A stretch of DNA of 21,887 nucleotides from Ophiocordyceps camponoti-saundersi (nom. inval.) (GCA_003339415.1 PDHQ01000467.1:1-21887); one strand, 5' to 3'. Counted from the first letter of the stretch, positions 10,960-21,705 are shown. Made by a program: numbers and translations. Notes: generated by a model from the letters alone, not told the origin.

Positions 10960-13055
10960 TAAGCTAAAGCCGCTATTAAAGCTTTATATAAAAATAATAA
11001 AAATATAATTATTACTACTTTTAACTTTTTCTTATATTTCTAAAAGTCTTTTTTAAAAATATTAATAAATAACTTAAGCTAGTATAACTAGTCTTTTATA
11101 ATATATATAAGTATAATATTATTATTTTATAAGAAATAATATATTACTTAGGAGCTAGTTTACCTTTTTTTAAAACCTTATTTTATTAACTTATTTTTTA
11201 TAGCAAATAAGCGTTTATATATATATAAGTATTATAGTGTTTTAAATTAGTCGCTTATTATTAATAAGGATTAAGCTAAAGTTAGCTTCGCTTTTAAAAT
11301 AAAAATCCTTTTAATATACTTTTTTTTAAATTAAGCTAAATAAAGCTACTTTTCCCTTCTCCTTAAGTTTAATCTTAAAATATAATAAATCCTTTTTAGG
11401 GTTTTTAACTTATATTATCTACTATAAGATAGCTATAAATAACGCTTTAATAACGCTAATTAGCTTATTTAAGAAACTTTTAAACTTAACCTTTTACTTT
11501 TTACTTTTAAAAATAAATATATAAGAATATTTTATAGCTATTAAAATAGTATATTAAATCTAATTTAAGCTATAATTAAGTTTTATATTATATATATAAA
11601 ATTAAACCTTAACTTTATAAGATTTAATTATATTTTATAAATATTTATAATTAGTATATAAAGCGTCAACTTTCCTACGCTTAAACTATAATAAAAATAA
11701 GCTAATTTAAACCTTATTATTAGAGAGTCTTTTACTTAAGTTTCTATTTTTAACGCTATTAAAACTATTAACTAAATTAACGCTACCCTTAACCGCTTTT
11801 ATAATAAACTATAATAAGTTATTTAAAACGCTATACTTTTTTATACTTTAATATTTAGAAAAAAGTAAACTTAGTTTACTTTAGTAATTACTTACACTAC
11901 TAAGAACGCTAAATAAGCTAAGCGCTACTATTATAATTCCCTATTTAAATATAATAAGCTATAATTATAGGGATTTACTTATAATTAAAAAAAAGTAATC
12001 GCTTATTCTTATTAAGTTAACTAGCGTTTCTTTTTATACTTTATTAATAATAACTTTAAATAATTTTAATATATAAAGCGCTAAGCGTAGCTTTATAATA
12101 AACTACTAGCTAAGCTTATTTATCTCCTAGCCTTATAAGACTTAAGTAAAGGCGAGGCCGCGTTTTTTATAAATAAAGCTTATATTTTAATAAATAAGTT
12201 TTTTACCCTTATTTTTAATCTCCCCCTTTTAAATAATAAAACGCCTAAACTTAGCGTTTTTATATAATAGTATATTATTATAAAAAATATTTAAACTACC
12301 CTTTATATTATATTATTATAAAAAGTAACTAAAATAAACTAAATCCTTACTAGCTTTTTTAAAATATATTATTTAGTTTCTTATATATAGCTTATTTATA
12401 TCTTTTAAGCTTATTTTTAAATTAGCTACTTTTCTAGTTAACTTTATATTATTATTATAATTATATTAAATAAGTAAAGTAAAAAGCTAAAAGTCTACTA
12501 ATAAGCTAATAGTTATAAGCTAATCTCCCTTTTATATTACCTTAGTAAGATATTTAAGTTTATTATAAATAAGCAGCTATCTAACGCTATTAAATTATCG
12601 TAACTTTTTTTAATAACTAAATAAGTAATAAATTAAATAAATTAATAAAATTAGCTATTCTTCTAATTATAAAGCTTATCTAAGCTATCTAAGCTAGGAA
12701 AGGAGTTATGTTTTTTTATAACTTAATATAAAAGGAGCTTTTAATATTATTTATTATAATAAACTATTTTATAAACTTATATATATAAAGTATTTTACTT
12801 AAATTTAAATTTTCTTATAAAGTTATTTTAGCTATTACTTCTTATATTTATATTTTAATAAATAAACCTTAATACCTTTCCTTATTTAAACTAAAGTTTT
12901 ATAAAGCTTTTTACTCTTTGCTATACTTTTTATTCTTTATATAACGCTATTTTACTAATAATTAAAATATAAACTTAAGCTAGAAGTTATTAAAGTTAGT
13001 AATAATATAAACTTTTTTAATATTAAGCTAAATAGAATTATAATAATAAAATATT
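10960..13055 (+). pseudogene. LINE B ORF2, 5' part: endonuclease and start of reverse transcriptase
   Basis: The endonuclease motif G-D-F-N-L-H-H-P reads R-V-F-N-L-Y-Y at 11398-11418. The RT block with a Y-R/K-x-I-S-L-L...L-S-K motif is legible near 12510-12590 in the same phase (congruent to 1 mod 3). From 12731 the frame is congruent to 2: K-G-A-F-(D to N) at 12731-12745, a L-F-I-L-Y-I block near 12920-12950, and the catalytic pair as V-S-N-N-I-N with both Asp turned to Asn at 13001-13006. A one-base gain, probably in the AAAA run at 12730-12733, explains the change of phase. LINE A interrupts the gene at 13055. The start is an estimate from the distance between endonuclease start and GDFN in LINE A. 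Confidence 0.78.
13041..13055. repeat. Left target-site duplication of LINE A
   Basis: The 15 bases TAATAATAAAATATT recur exactly at 19780-19794. Removing 13056-19794 rejoins the reading of LINE B ORF2 across the site, which supports a real duplication, although the TAA part could overlap with the (TAA)n tail of the inserted element. Confidence 0.75.
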
Positions 13056-13134
13056 AACCTTTTACGAAAACGGGACAGGACCCGTTACTTAACTTTTCGC
13101 TCTTTACTATATATTTATTACCGAGAAGAAGTTA
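13056..13134 (+). other. LINE A 5' leader with a short hairpin
   Basis: The leader contains the perfect inverted pair AACGGG (13069-13074) and CCCGTT (13081-13086) around a six-base loop, about 13 nt from the element's 5' end. Tad-like LINEs carry internal promoters and leader structure here, but I can only state that the hairpin exists. Confidence 0.5.
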
Positions 13135-14712
13135 ATAGCGCCCGCGGCGGCTTCGGCCGGGGCCTAAGGGGCAGGCGACGCGCCTATAGTCGTAGATAGA
13201 GGTACGCGGGGACTAGGATAGTTCCTATAGCACTCCTAATCCGGCTAAGAATAATATAATAGTAGCGTTAGAATAGGAGGAGAAGCGGAGCAGGTGCGGG
13301 ACCTTTATAATAGCGATATAAAGGAAGCTTATAATAAATTAGCCGCGGTAGTGCCTATTATAGTATTTTCTAACGCTTAGAATATCGTAATAGCTTTTAA
13401 AGCTAAACTTTATAAGAAATTCGTAACCCCCCTAAACTAAAATATTACCTAACTTTTACCTAAGATTATTAAGTTAATTAAGAAAATAGTTACTTAAGCT
13501 ATATAAAAAGCACTCTTATAAACTATTAGCCCCGATATTAGTTTAACTTAGCTATTATAAGCTTCCGTAGCTATTACCGGCGGTATAATAATTAAACTTA
13601 TCCCTAATCGCTCCGATAAAAAAATTACTATATCTATAAAAGATATTATAATCGATATAAATACTTTATAGCTAACCTTATAAGAGATCGTACGGGCCGC
13701 GAATATAGCTTTAAAGTGCGAGGCCGTATTAGCTATAAGATAACTCCTTAGTAAAGATATAATAGTTATATTCTATCTAGAATATAAGAGATAAGTAAGC
13801 TTAGTTAAGTAAATCCTTATCGTTTTCGGTAAGGGGGTAGTTCGTAGCTAGAAAACTTTCTCTATTATAGTAAAAGGAGTACGAGTAAGGGCCGCTTATA
13901 ATAACTAAAATATACTCTTATAATAAATTAAGAAATATAATAAGATCGATATCGCCTAAGTTTAAGCGCTCTAGCCCCGTAGCGAGGGAGCTACGCGTAC
14001 TTATATTATCTTAGGAATTACTAACGTAATAAACGCTAATAAACTTATATAAAATAGCTTAATTATAGATATAAAAATCTCCTATATAAAAGTTTATAAT
14101 AATATAATATAACCCCGATAATACTACTAATATTATTAATATAAGTATATAGCGAAATATTACTAAAAGTAGCTATATTACGGAATATACGTAGCTATAG
14201 CGTACTTAAAAAAGGAGAGCGTATATCTAGCCCTCGCTAAGACTAGTACTAAGAACTATATTTTTTATAAGGGGAACTACGCTTTATAGTCCTAAGATTA
14301 CCTTACCGCGAAAATATACTAAGACTAAGTATATAGTAATTACGTATACTAACCTTATAAGTTTTAAAACTACTCCTAGCTAACTTAATCTTAAATTAGT
14401 AATAGCTTTATTAAAGTTTAGTCCTAGAAGCGGTTATACGCGGCCCCTATATAGTCGTAAGCTATACTTTACTTTAATATAAACGATAAGCCCGCCTTAG
14501 CACCGAAAAAGGGCTAAGGTAGGAGCGGCGCTACCCCCGGATCTTATAGCGGATAGGGTAGCGGTAGAGCTTAGGGAACTTATCCTCCCCCTCCTACCCC
14601 TTCCCCTTTTATTATGCCCTCCTCCGCCCCCTCCCTTACCCCTCCTTCCGCCCCCTTCTTTACCCCGATATAATTATAAACCTTTACCTCCCTTACTCCT
14701 AATAAAGATTAA
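13135..14712 (+). pseudogene. LINE A ORF1 (Gag-like RNA-binding protein)
   Basis: One frame (congruent to 1 mod 3) runs from an ATA-GCG at 13135, ATG-GCG before RIP, to a TAA at 14710-14712 (526 codons including the stop). Residues 1-25 are Ala/Gly/Pro-rich. A central segment near 13800-13890 reads like the F-G-K-G...R-K-T-F...V-K-G-V-R block of fungal LINE ORF1 proteins. Zinc knuckles follow: CX2CX4H starting at 14179, then a clear CX2CX3HX6C on codons 14257, 14266, 14278 and 14299 (N-Y-I-F-Y-K-G-N-Y as read), with Cys and His as Tyr. The C-terminal tail (14512-14680) is Gly/Ser- then Pro/Ser-rich. The stop may itself be a mutated CAA. ORF1 overlaps the start of ORF2 by 11 nt in a different phase, a usual LINE arrangement. 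Confidence 0.83.
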
Positions 14713-17700
14713 AACCTTTTTTTAGAATATATAAAAGCGTAATTACCTTATCTATACCGTACTCCGTAGCCTTATTAGCTATAATCTTATTTATTTATAA
14801 GAATTATAATATAACTAATTCGGACGCCCTCTGCTTCTTAGTATCTTATTATATAAACTTATAAATTCTAATAATTAAGTAATTCTCTATATTTATAAAT
14901 AATTAAACCCCTCCCTTTAAATACCTCTTATAATACCTAATATAGCTTTTATCCTTTTCTATATTATACCTTTATTATAAATTATATCTATTTACTTACC
15001 CTTATCGGTAATCTAGTTTAGCCCCCTCTTATAGCGCGACCTTTTCTACCCTAACTTAACCCTAATAGCTACCTTTTTATATAATAATTTTAACCTCTAC
15101 TACCCCTTATAAGACTACTATAAAAAGTCCTCCCTTAAAATAGCTAACTTCCTCGATCTTATAACTAGCCTTTATCTTAGACTTATTATACTTTTAGGCG
15201 AGGTTACTTAGGAAATATATAATAAATAAACTAGTATTATTAACCTAGCTTAAGCTATACTAGACTACTAAGCGATATATTAAGGAAATAACCTTAACTT
15301 TATTAGCTCCGACTATATTCTATAAATTATTTATATAAATACCGACCTCCGCCTTAATACTATATTAACTAAGATCTAGCGCTTTTTTTACTTAGATATA
15401 CTTATAGCTAAAGTATAAAACTAACTTAAGCCTAAACTATACCGTACCTCTATACCCGAAAACTTAAAAGGAGTAGTTACCTTACTATATAAATAGCTAG
15501 AAATAATAGTAAAGATTATAATACTATTACGCGTCTATATATACCTTACGATATAAAACTAGTAAAATTAGGCGACGGCGGCTACTATAGCGGCCGCTAA
15601 GTAGGCCTAAAAGTATTAAAAAGCTAACCTTACTAACTCTTACTAATAAGATTATTAGGAAGTAATAAAGGTATAGAAATCCGCAATTAGCGCGGCCTGC
15701 TATAAAGCTTAGCGCGATTTCCTTAATAATATCTTAACGAACTTAGTAATATTTTAAATAATAGAATATTAGGCCCGGCTCCGGAGCTAGGCCCTACTAA
15801 AGCTTATATATATACTAATATTATAAAAAAGCCCTAACTTAAACCTAATATTTATATTCTTAGATAAAATAACTTTACTTAGCTAGTAATTTTTCCTTAC
15901 TTTTACCGCCTTAGCCCCTCCTCTTACCTTAGATAAACCTTTCCTTCTTTTCTATATTAAATATTCGATTATTACCGATAATATTTACTTTGCTTTTTCC
16001 TTAATCGCCTTATAGAAATCCGCTAGCTTAAATAGGATCCTAGTTAGGTTCCTAAAAAGATATAGACCCCCCCTTATCTAAGTTTTCTAAAAGATCTTCT
16101 AAGGCTATATTAATAGCGGCTATTTCTTATTACGATTTAAAGCCTTTAATATTATAGTTATCTATAAGGTAAGTAAATTACTAGCTACGTATTATACCCT
16201 AAGTAGGTATAAGCTGATTTCGCTTTTTAATATAATAAGGAAGGTTTTAGAAATAATTATTACTAGGAAAATAGCGTCCGTAGCGGAAGCGGCTAATATC
16301 CTCCTAAATAGCTAAATAGGTAATAAGCTATAATACTTTACTAATATTATAATTCTTATATTTACTAAAACTATTAAGATTATCTAAAACTAAGGCGGCA
16401 CCGCCTTACTCCTTTTACTAAACTTTACTAAAGCTTTTAACTATATTTCTTATAATAAGCTAATAGTTATTTTTAACTACTTAAGCTTTCCCGAATAAGT
16501 TACGGTATTTATTTATTCTTATCTTACCGCTAAAACCTTATAGCTTAAGTTTAATTATAAGCTTAGTAACGCCTTCCTAATTTAATAAGGGGTCCCTTAA
16601 GAGTCCCTTATATTACTAGTCCTTTTCCTATTATATATATTCTTACTATACCGATATCTAAACTTAATAACTAAACTATTTACGGTAAGCTTCGCCGATA
16701 ATACTAATATACTTAATATCGGACGTAATAAGGCTTAAGTACTCCTCTAACTTAAGTAGGCGTAGCAAATTTACGAATAATAAGCCTTTAAGTATAAAAT
16801 AACCTTTTAGCTAGCTAAAAGCGAGTTAATATATTTTATAAAAGCTAGGAAAGCGGATATAACCTAGCTCTAGCTTAATATAAAGATAATATAGCTTATA
16901 TAGAAGGCGAGACTCTTAGGGGTTTAGCTATATTATAAACTCTAATAGAAGTTTTATTTTTTAAAACTCGCTATTAAACTTAAGCGCTAATACTTAGCCT
17001 TTACTAGGATTATTATATTAACGTAAGGTTATACTTTATTAAAAATAAGGGAGGTATATATTAAGGTTATTAAATTAGTAATTATATTTAGTATATCTTA
17101 ATTCGCTTTATTTACGTAACTAAGGGGGAAACTATATAGCTTTATTATAAAAGCGCTAGCTACGGAATAATCTAAATATTTAAAAGTTATTATTAGAGCT
17201 TATAAAGCTACCCCTTTTTACTATATCGAAGTAAAGGCTTTCGTCCCCCCCCTTAACTTATACCTTACTTACTAAATAGCTTATATTTACTACCGCTTTT
17301 AATATATAGGTATAGTAAACCTTATCTATATTACGGTAAAGAAGGCTGCTAAGTAGGTTAGATATAGGCGTAGGGGGCGCCCTTATTAATAGAGATATTA
17401 AATATTAAAGGACTTAGAGGAATTCTATAAAATATAAACTAAACCCGAACCGGAGGCTAAATATATATAACGTAACTTCGATACTAAACTCTAAGAAGAG
17501 TAGCTTCTCCGATAATATTCTTAAAAAAGTAAGCTTAAGAAGTATAAGTAATCTTATAGCTACCTTATTAATAAACCGCTATAGCTTAAGGCTAGAACTA
17601 TTTTATATATTTATAAGGGACTTTTTAAGTTTATTAGTATAATACTTATATAATTTCGGATTAGATATATTAAACTTAATTCCTTTCTCTAAGCTTATAA

Positions 17701-17998
17701 GGTCCTTAAGGTAGCTTCGAAGCGGTGCTTTTATAATAGCGGGAATAAGATAATATTATATATCTTTCTTAACTATACCTTTACTTATAAAAATAAGCTA
17801 TTTCTCAATACTAACCGGCGACTAATATAGGATTAGTATAACTTTATTAAAGCGCTTAATAACCCTTAATCTATAACTAAACTTATATACTAGTTTCTTT
17901 TACTTAAATAACTATGCTAATTTAACCTTATAATATTACTTTATAAAAGTAAAATAGATAAGGGAGACGGGGCTTTTAGCCCTATAATAAATATATAA
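14702..17998 (+). pseudogene. LINE A ORF2: endonuclease-reverse transcriptase
   Basis: One uninterrupted frame (congruent to 2 mod 3) of about 1,099 codons starts at ATA-AAG (ATG-AAG before RIP). It would nick target DNA and reverse-transcribe element RNA there. Visible motifs: endonuclease N-F-N-L-Y-Y-P at 15086-15106 (from D-F-N-L-H-H-P) and S-S-D-Y at 15305-15316 (from SSDH); RT K-A-F-N-Y at 16430-16444 (from KAFDH), G-V-P-stop-E-S-P at 16589-16609, L-F-L-L-Y-I at 16622-16639, and F-A-D-N-T-N at 16691-16708, where the second catalytic Asp became Asn; A-Y-K-A-T-P...V-P-P-L-N-L-Y at 17198-17258; and a C-terminal Cys-rich and L..PQ..T.L segment around 17700-17930 typical of Tad-group proteins. 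No RNase H domain is apparent. Confidence 0.9.
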
Positions 17999-18059
17999 AG
18001 GCCGCTTTATAGCGATAATCTTATTATTTATTTTACTAGCTACTTACCTAGCCTTAAAG

Positions 18060-19298
18060 CTAGATTATTTTAACTATATATAAGGTATTAACTTAACCGC
18101 GCGAAGCGTAGAACTAACCGCGCTTATTATAGCCGCGGCCTTAGCCGCGGCCTTAACTTTAATTATAATTATAAGCGTAAACTAAAGCTACTTACTTTTT
18201 TTTTACCGCTAGCTTCTCCTTTTTACCGGACGCGGTATAGTTACTAACTAATATCGTATAGTTTTTATTATTAGATATATTATTAACTAAACTATCTTAA
18301 ATAGGACTAGAGATCTCTTTATAAGGAGGCGGCGTAATCTTAGTATAGGCGCTAGTAATATCCTCCTTAGCGGCGAGGGTAACCTTAACGCTTAGGGTAA
18401 GAGCAGTCTCGGGCTTACTAAGCTTATTAGCCTCTAACTTAGACTTAGACTTAGATTCGATAAATACTAGGGCGGAAGCGGAACTAATAATAGGAGGCGG
18501 AGTATAAAAGATAAGAGGATAATTAGTAAGAGATAGGCTCCCTTATAAGCGCGCGTTATTCTTAGTAGCGTAGCGGATATAGCGTAGCTTCTTAGTTAAC
18601 TATTTAAAAAAGTTAATTATTTATATATAAAAAATACGCTATTTTTATATTTAAGCTAATATAGTAATAATAAGTTAGTTAGCGCTAATTAGACTTTTAG
18701 TCGCTTTAATAATAAGGTCCTCTTTAATAGCGGGAGGCTATAAGCTTTAGAGCGGTATATAGCTAGTAGCTACTTATATAACTTAATTAGCGTAAATATT
18801 ATTATAACGCGCGATAGCGCGTATCTTTTTAACGCGCTAAATTATATTTTTCTATTATACTTATTAGTATAAGATTTATTATAAACTTAATATAACCCTA
18901 ATATTACTTACTATTTAAGCGTTATAATCGAAGCTTAGCTAGCGGGTAACTTTAACCGCGGCGTAAATAGCTTTAGCTATAGCGGGATTATTAATTAGCT
19001 AATACCTAGTGCGATTATTCGCGTATTTAACGTAGGCCGCGCTTAGATAGTTTACCCTAGTTATTAATAAATATAAATATACGCTAGGGCCGAGTACTTA
19101 CTTCTTTATACTTAATAAAGGTCCCTAAAGCTAATAAGTATACTAATATATTTTACGTAAGATACCGCTTAAGGAAAGTTAAGTTTAGTAAGTATTTTAC
19201 TCTAGTATAAGTTAGCTATAAACTAGTTACGCGGGCTAAGGATTACTTATATAGTTAAAATTACTAAAAAAATAATAAGATAATAATAGCTTACCTAT
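18060..19298 (-). pseudogene. Unidentified antisense frame in the 3' part of LINE A, 413 codons
   Basis: I do not recognise this product. On the minus strand a single phase (first bases congruent to 2 mod 3) runs from ATA-GGT at 19298 (ATG-GGT before RIP) to a TAG at 18060-18062. Stops are all TAA/TAG, and there is an 83-codon stop-free run from about 18546 to 18298, then 36 more codons after one stop. The plus-strand frame I read through this stretch has stop-free runs of only about 30 codons. The N-terminal two thirds are Leu/Ile/Ala-rich with charged stretches, followed by a repeated Ser-Lys segment (18460-18435), a basic K-K-x-K segment near 18220-18195, and a C terminus with two G-R-G repeats near 18150-18130. 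It ends 62 nt from ORF2, facing it, with a TATA box upstream. The 18840-18600 part faintly resembles C-terminal coiled regions of pogo-type transposases, but no DDE domain was found. Confidence 0.5.
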
Positions 19299-19312
19299 AT
19301 TAGTAAAAGCGA

Positions 19313-19331
19313 CCCCCCCCTTTTTTATATA
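19313..19331 (-). promoter_or_regulatory. TATA-like box upstream of the antisense frame in LINE A
   Basis: On the minus strand TATATAAAAAA (19331-19321) runs into eight G (19320-19313), about 25 nt before the candidate start at 19298. The spacing is short for a fungal TATA box plus leader, so if it is a promoter the translated start may lie further downstream in the frame. Confidence 0.3.
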
Positions 19332-19769
19332 CTTTTAGGCCTTAAGTTACTAATTTATAAAAACTAACTTCCTAATTAGGAAAGCTTCCCGATTAGGAAA
19401 GCTTAAAAAAAGGGTATATACCTAAATACGTACTATACGTAGAAAAAGTATATAGCTATATACTTAAAAGTTAAGTAATATATACTTAGAGGCCGGGGAG
19501 GTATATACCGGCATATATAGGTAATACGTACCGCCGCTACTATTATCTTTTCCTTATCTTATCTATCTTTCCTTATCTTTCCTTACGTTATATAGTATTA
19601 TTATAACTAACGGTTACTTTCTTTATACGCGTAGAGCACCTAGCCCGGCCCCGAGCCGGACGCGGTCCTACTATATAGCGGGGGGTTTTACCTCTTTTAG
19701 GAGGGTTTTTCCTACTCGACTTACTACCGAGGTTCTAGCAGCTACTTTTATAGCCCCTAGAGTACTATT
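19332..19769. other. LINE A 3' non-coding stretch
   Basis: No reading frame is recognised. It holds a two-copy 17-bp tandem repeat (19371-19404), a CT-rich low-complexity tract with repeated TCTTTCCTTA units (about 19540-19586), and a GC-richer patch (19625-19760) leading to the (TAA)n tail. In the sense direction this is the terminal part of the LINE transcript, where its RT would begin copying. Confidence 0.5.
19371..19404. repeat. 17-bp tandem duplication
   Basis: CCTAATTAGGAAAGCTT (19371-19387) is followed directly by CCCGATTAGGAAAGCTT (19388-19404). The two copies differ at two sites, both C/T or G/A transitions, as expected of RIP acting on an exact duplication. The first copy includes the palindrome CCTAATTAGG. 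Confidence 0.75.
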
Positions 19770-19779
19770 ATAATAATAA

Positions 19780-19794
19780 TAATAATAAAATATT
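19780..19794. repeat. Right target-site duplication of LINE A
   Basis: Exact 15-base match to 13041-13055, joined to the (TAA)n tail of LINE A. LINE B resumes immediately after. Confidence 0.75.
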
Positions 19795-20990
19795 TTTAAT
19801 TTATATAATATATTTATAAGGAGTAAGCTTAAGATTATAATATAAATTTTAAGCGAAATAAAAGTAAGTTAATATATTTTTCTAAAAACTATTATTTAAA
19901 ATAATATATAATAAAGTTAAGTATATATAAAATTTATCTTATTTTTAAAACGCGCTTACTTAATATTAAAGTTTATAAATAATTATATTAAAAAGTATAT
20001 ATTTAAACTATATATAATAAACTTTCTTAATAAAATCTCGCCCTTATAGCCTTAACTATATTTACTTAAAGTTATACCTTTTTTTAAGCTAGAAAGATTT
20101 ATATAAAAGTTATATAATTTTTAGTTTCTTACGCTTTTATTATTTTTTATATAATTACCTTAAAGGCTAAAAACCTCTTAAGCTTTATTAGGTATATAAG
20201 CCTTACTTAGTTATAATACTTATATATTATTCTTAGCGCTTTTAAAGTAACTTTAGTTTATTACTTAAAAGCTAAGTTTTAAACCCCCTTAATTAATTTC
20301 TATATAAATAAAAGAAAAGCTAACGCTCTTTACTAGCTTAAAAAGGTAAATATATTAAATATAATTAAATACGCGTTTAAGTTTATTTTAAAGTTTCTTA
20401 TAAAACTTCTTATATATCGCTTAACTTAATATAGTAAAACTAGGTCCTTATTTTAAAAAAAACTAAAGTAAATAATAATATAAGCTTATACTTTATATAA
20501 AACATTTAATAAAAAAACTACTTAGCGCCTTTTTTATAAGGACTAAACTTACTAATAGGAATAGTAAAAAGACAGCTTAAAATAAGCTTACCTTAAGTTT
20601 ACTTTTTTTTAGCTAATTTCCCCCTATATTTAAATTAGCTTATAATTATTATAATATACTATAATCTCCTAAAATATATTAATATTATAATTACTTAGCT
20701 ATATATAAGTAAGATTAAGCTATAAAAGTTTCTTTTATATTAAGTTTTAGATATAATTACTTTAAATTACTAATATAATATTAAGCTATAAAATATATAT
20801 TGCTTTTTTTAGAAACTTTAATTTTACTAATTAAAATAATAAACGATTATAATATTTGTTTTTAAATCCTCTTAATATTTTAAGCTTAATAATTATATTT
20901 ATACCCTTCTTATTATAAGATAAATATTATATTATACTAACTTTTATTAATTTAATTTTACTAAAACTTTATATATATTCTTACTAAACT
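19791..20990 (+). pseudogene. LINE B ORF2, 3' part: end of reverse transcriptase and C terminus
   Basis: The frame broken at 13055 resumes at 19791 and reads in one phase across the coding remainder, interrupted only by TAA/TAG. The best landmark is at about 20215-20330, where S-A-F-K-V-T-L-V...P-L-I-N-F-Y-I-N-K-R corresponds to the SGAFRxTPxxxL...PPLDLYLxKR block of Tad-group proteins after RT. The block just before it, R-K-I-Y-I-K-V-I around 20090-20125, fits the usual lead-in. Near 20850-20950 there is a weak match to the L..P....T.FI....L.Q segment that ends these proteins. No RNase H domain is evident. The exact stop cannot be placed. Confidence 0.75.
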
Positions 20991-21024
20991 TATTATAAGC
21001 TTAAACTTATTATACTTTTATTTA

Positions 21025-21705
21025 TTAAACTTTTTTATTATTATATAACTTATAAATATCTTACCTTTTTTTCCCTATTTAATTATTATTATTCTCCGCT
21101 TTATCCTTATTTAAGCCTTTTACCTTATTAGCTTAAATTTCGCTATTAATATTATCTAAATCTTTTAACTATAATACCCGCTCCTTTAATATAGTATAAG
21201 AAATAAAATATAACTAGCTTTAGGTTATTAGTAAACTTAAAGTAAATAATAGCTTAAACTTTATAAATACTCTTAATATAGTAAGTAAAGCTATTATTAT
21301 CTTAGCTTTTATTTTTATCTTTTTTTTCGGTATATTAAAAGTCTTTAAGCTTATAAATTTAAAAGATATTAATAAACTTAATAGCGATTTTATAGCTAAT
21401 ATTTATATTTTTATAATATTAAGTTAAACTATTAGTAAACTTAACTAAATAGATATATTCGTAATTATAGATATAAACTTATTAAACTTATTTTTTATTA
21501 TTTAAGTATAGCTAGCTTAGTAATTTTTAAGCTTTTTAATAAATAGTGCTTTAATTCTTATACTTAGTAGTACTCCTTATTTATTAAGCGTAAAAAAATA
21601 ATTATAGCTAGGGTTTAAATTTAAGCCTTTTTCTTAATTAATAGCTTTTAAGTTATAAGCTTTATTATATAATTTTAGCTAGCTAGCTTAGCTATACTTT
21701 TGCTT
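21025..21705 (-). pseudogene. Unidentified antisense frame downstream of LINE B ORF2
   Basis: I do not recognise this product. On the minus strand a phase with first bases divisible by 3 runs for about 227 codons from 21705 to a TAA at 21027-21025. All stops are TAA/TAG and one stop-free run reaches about 60 codons (roughly 21400-21220). The reading is Lys/Asn/Ser-rich, with a K-K-K-x-K-x-K segment near 21330 and an Asn-rich basic end near 21100-21050. Its position, antisense and directly 3' of ORF2, repeats the arrangement in LINE A, but I saw no sequence match between the two frames. It could equally be the 5' part of an unrelated minus-strand element. Confidence 0.35.

Larger units (their letters stand above)
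9627..13055 (+). mobile_element. LINE B, 5' part (older Tad-like non-LTR retrotransposon)
   Basis: This segment encodes ORF1 and the endonuclease plus first half of the reverse transcriptase of a Tad-like LINE. It stops at 13055, where LINE A has inserted; the same reading frame resumes at 19791. It is clearly more AT-rich than LINE A or the Copia element and has indels, so it was the first to arrive. Its own 5' end is not in this segment: ORF1 already appears to be under way at 9627, so the start should lie left of the Copia insertion, probably within the last few hundred bases before 2344. Confidence 0.8.
13056..19779 (+). mobile_element. LINE A, Tad-like non-LTR retrotransposon, apparently full length
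   Basis: The 6.7-kb unit has a short 5' leader, ORF1 with zinc knuckles, ORF2 with apurinic-type endonuclease and RT, a long 3' part, and a (TAA)n tail (about 19770-19788), bounded by a 15-bp target duplication. Both ORFs keep their phase over their full length, so damage is nearly all RIP transitions. No RNase H domain was seen between the RT and the C-terminal Cys-rich segment. The 1.8 kb after ORF2 is unusually long for a 3' untranslated region and carries a minus-strand frame. The unit interrupts the RT of LINE B. Confidence 0.88.
19780..21010 (+). mobile_element. LINE B, 3' part
   Basis: This is the continuation of the older LINE after the LINE A insertion. Composition matches 9627-13055 and is more AT-rich than LINE A. 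The coding part ends near 20990. Where the element itself ends is unclear: it may run to about 21760, where the (TTA)n tract begins, and would then include the minus-strand frame at 21025-21705, an arrangement like that of LINE A. Confidence 0.75.

Noticed and set aside
18060..19298. Pogo/Fot1-type DNA transposon nested in LINE A
   Set aside because: A short segment resembles the C-terminal region of such transposases, but no DDE or helix-turn-helix domain, terminal inverted repeats or TA duplication were found around it.
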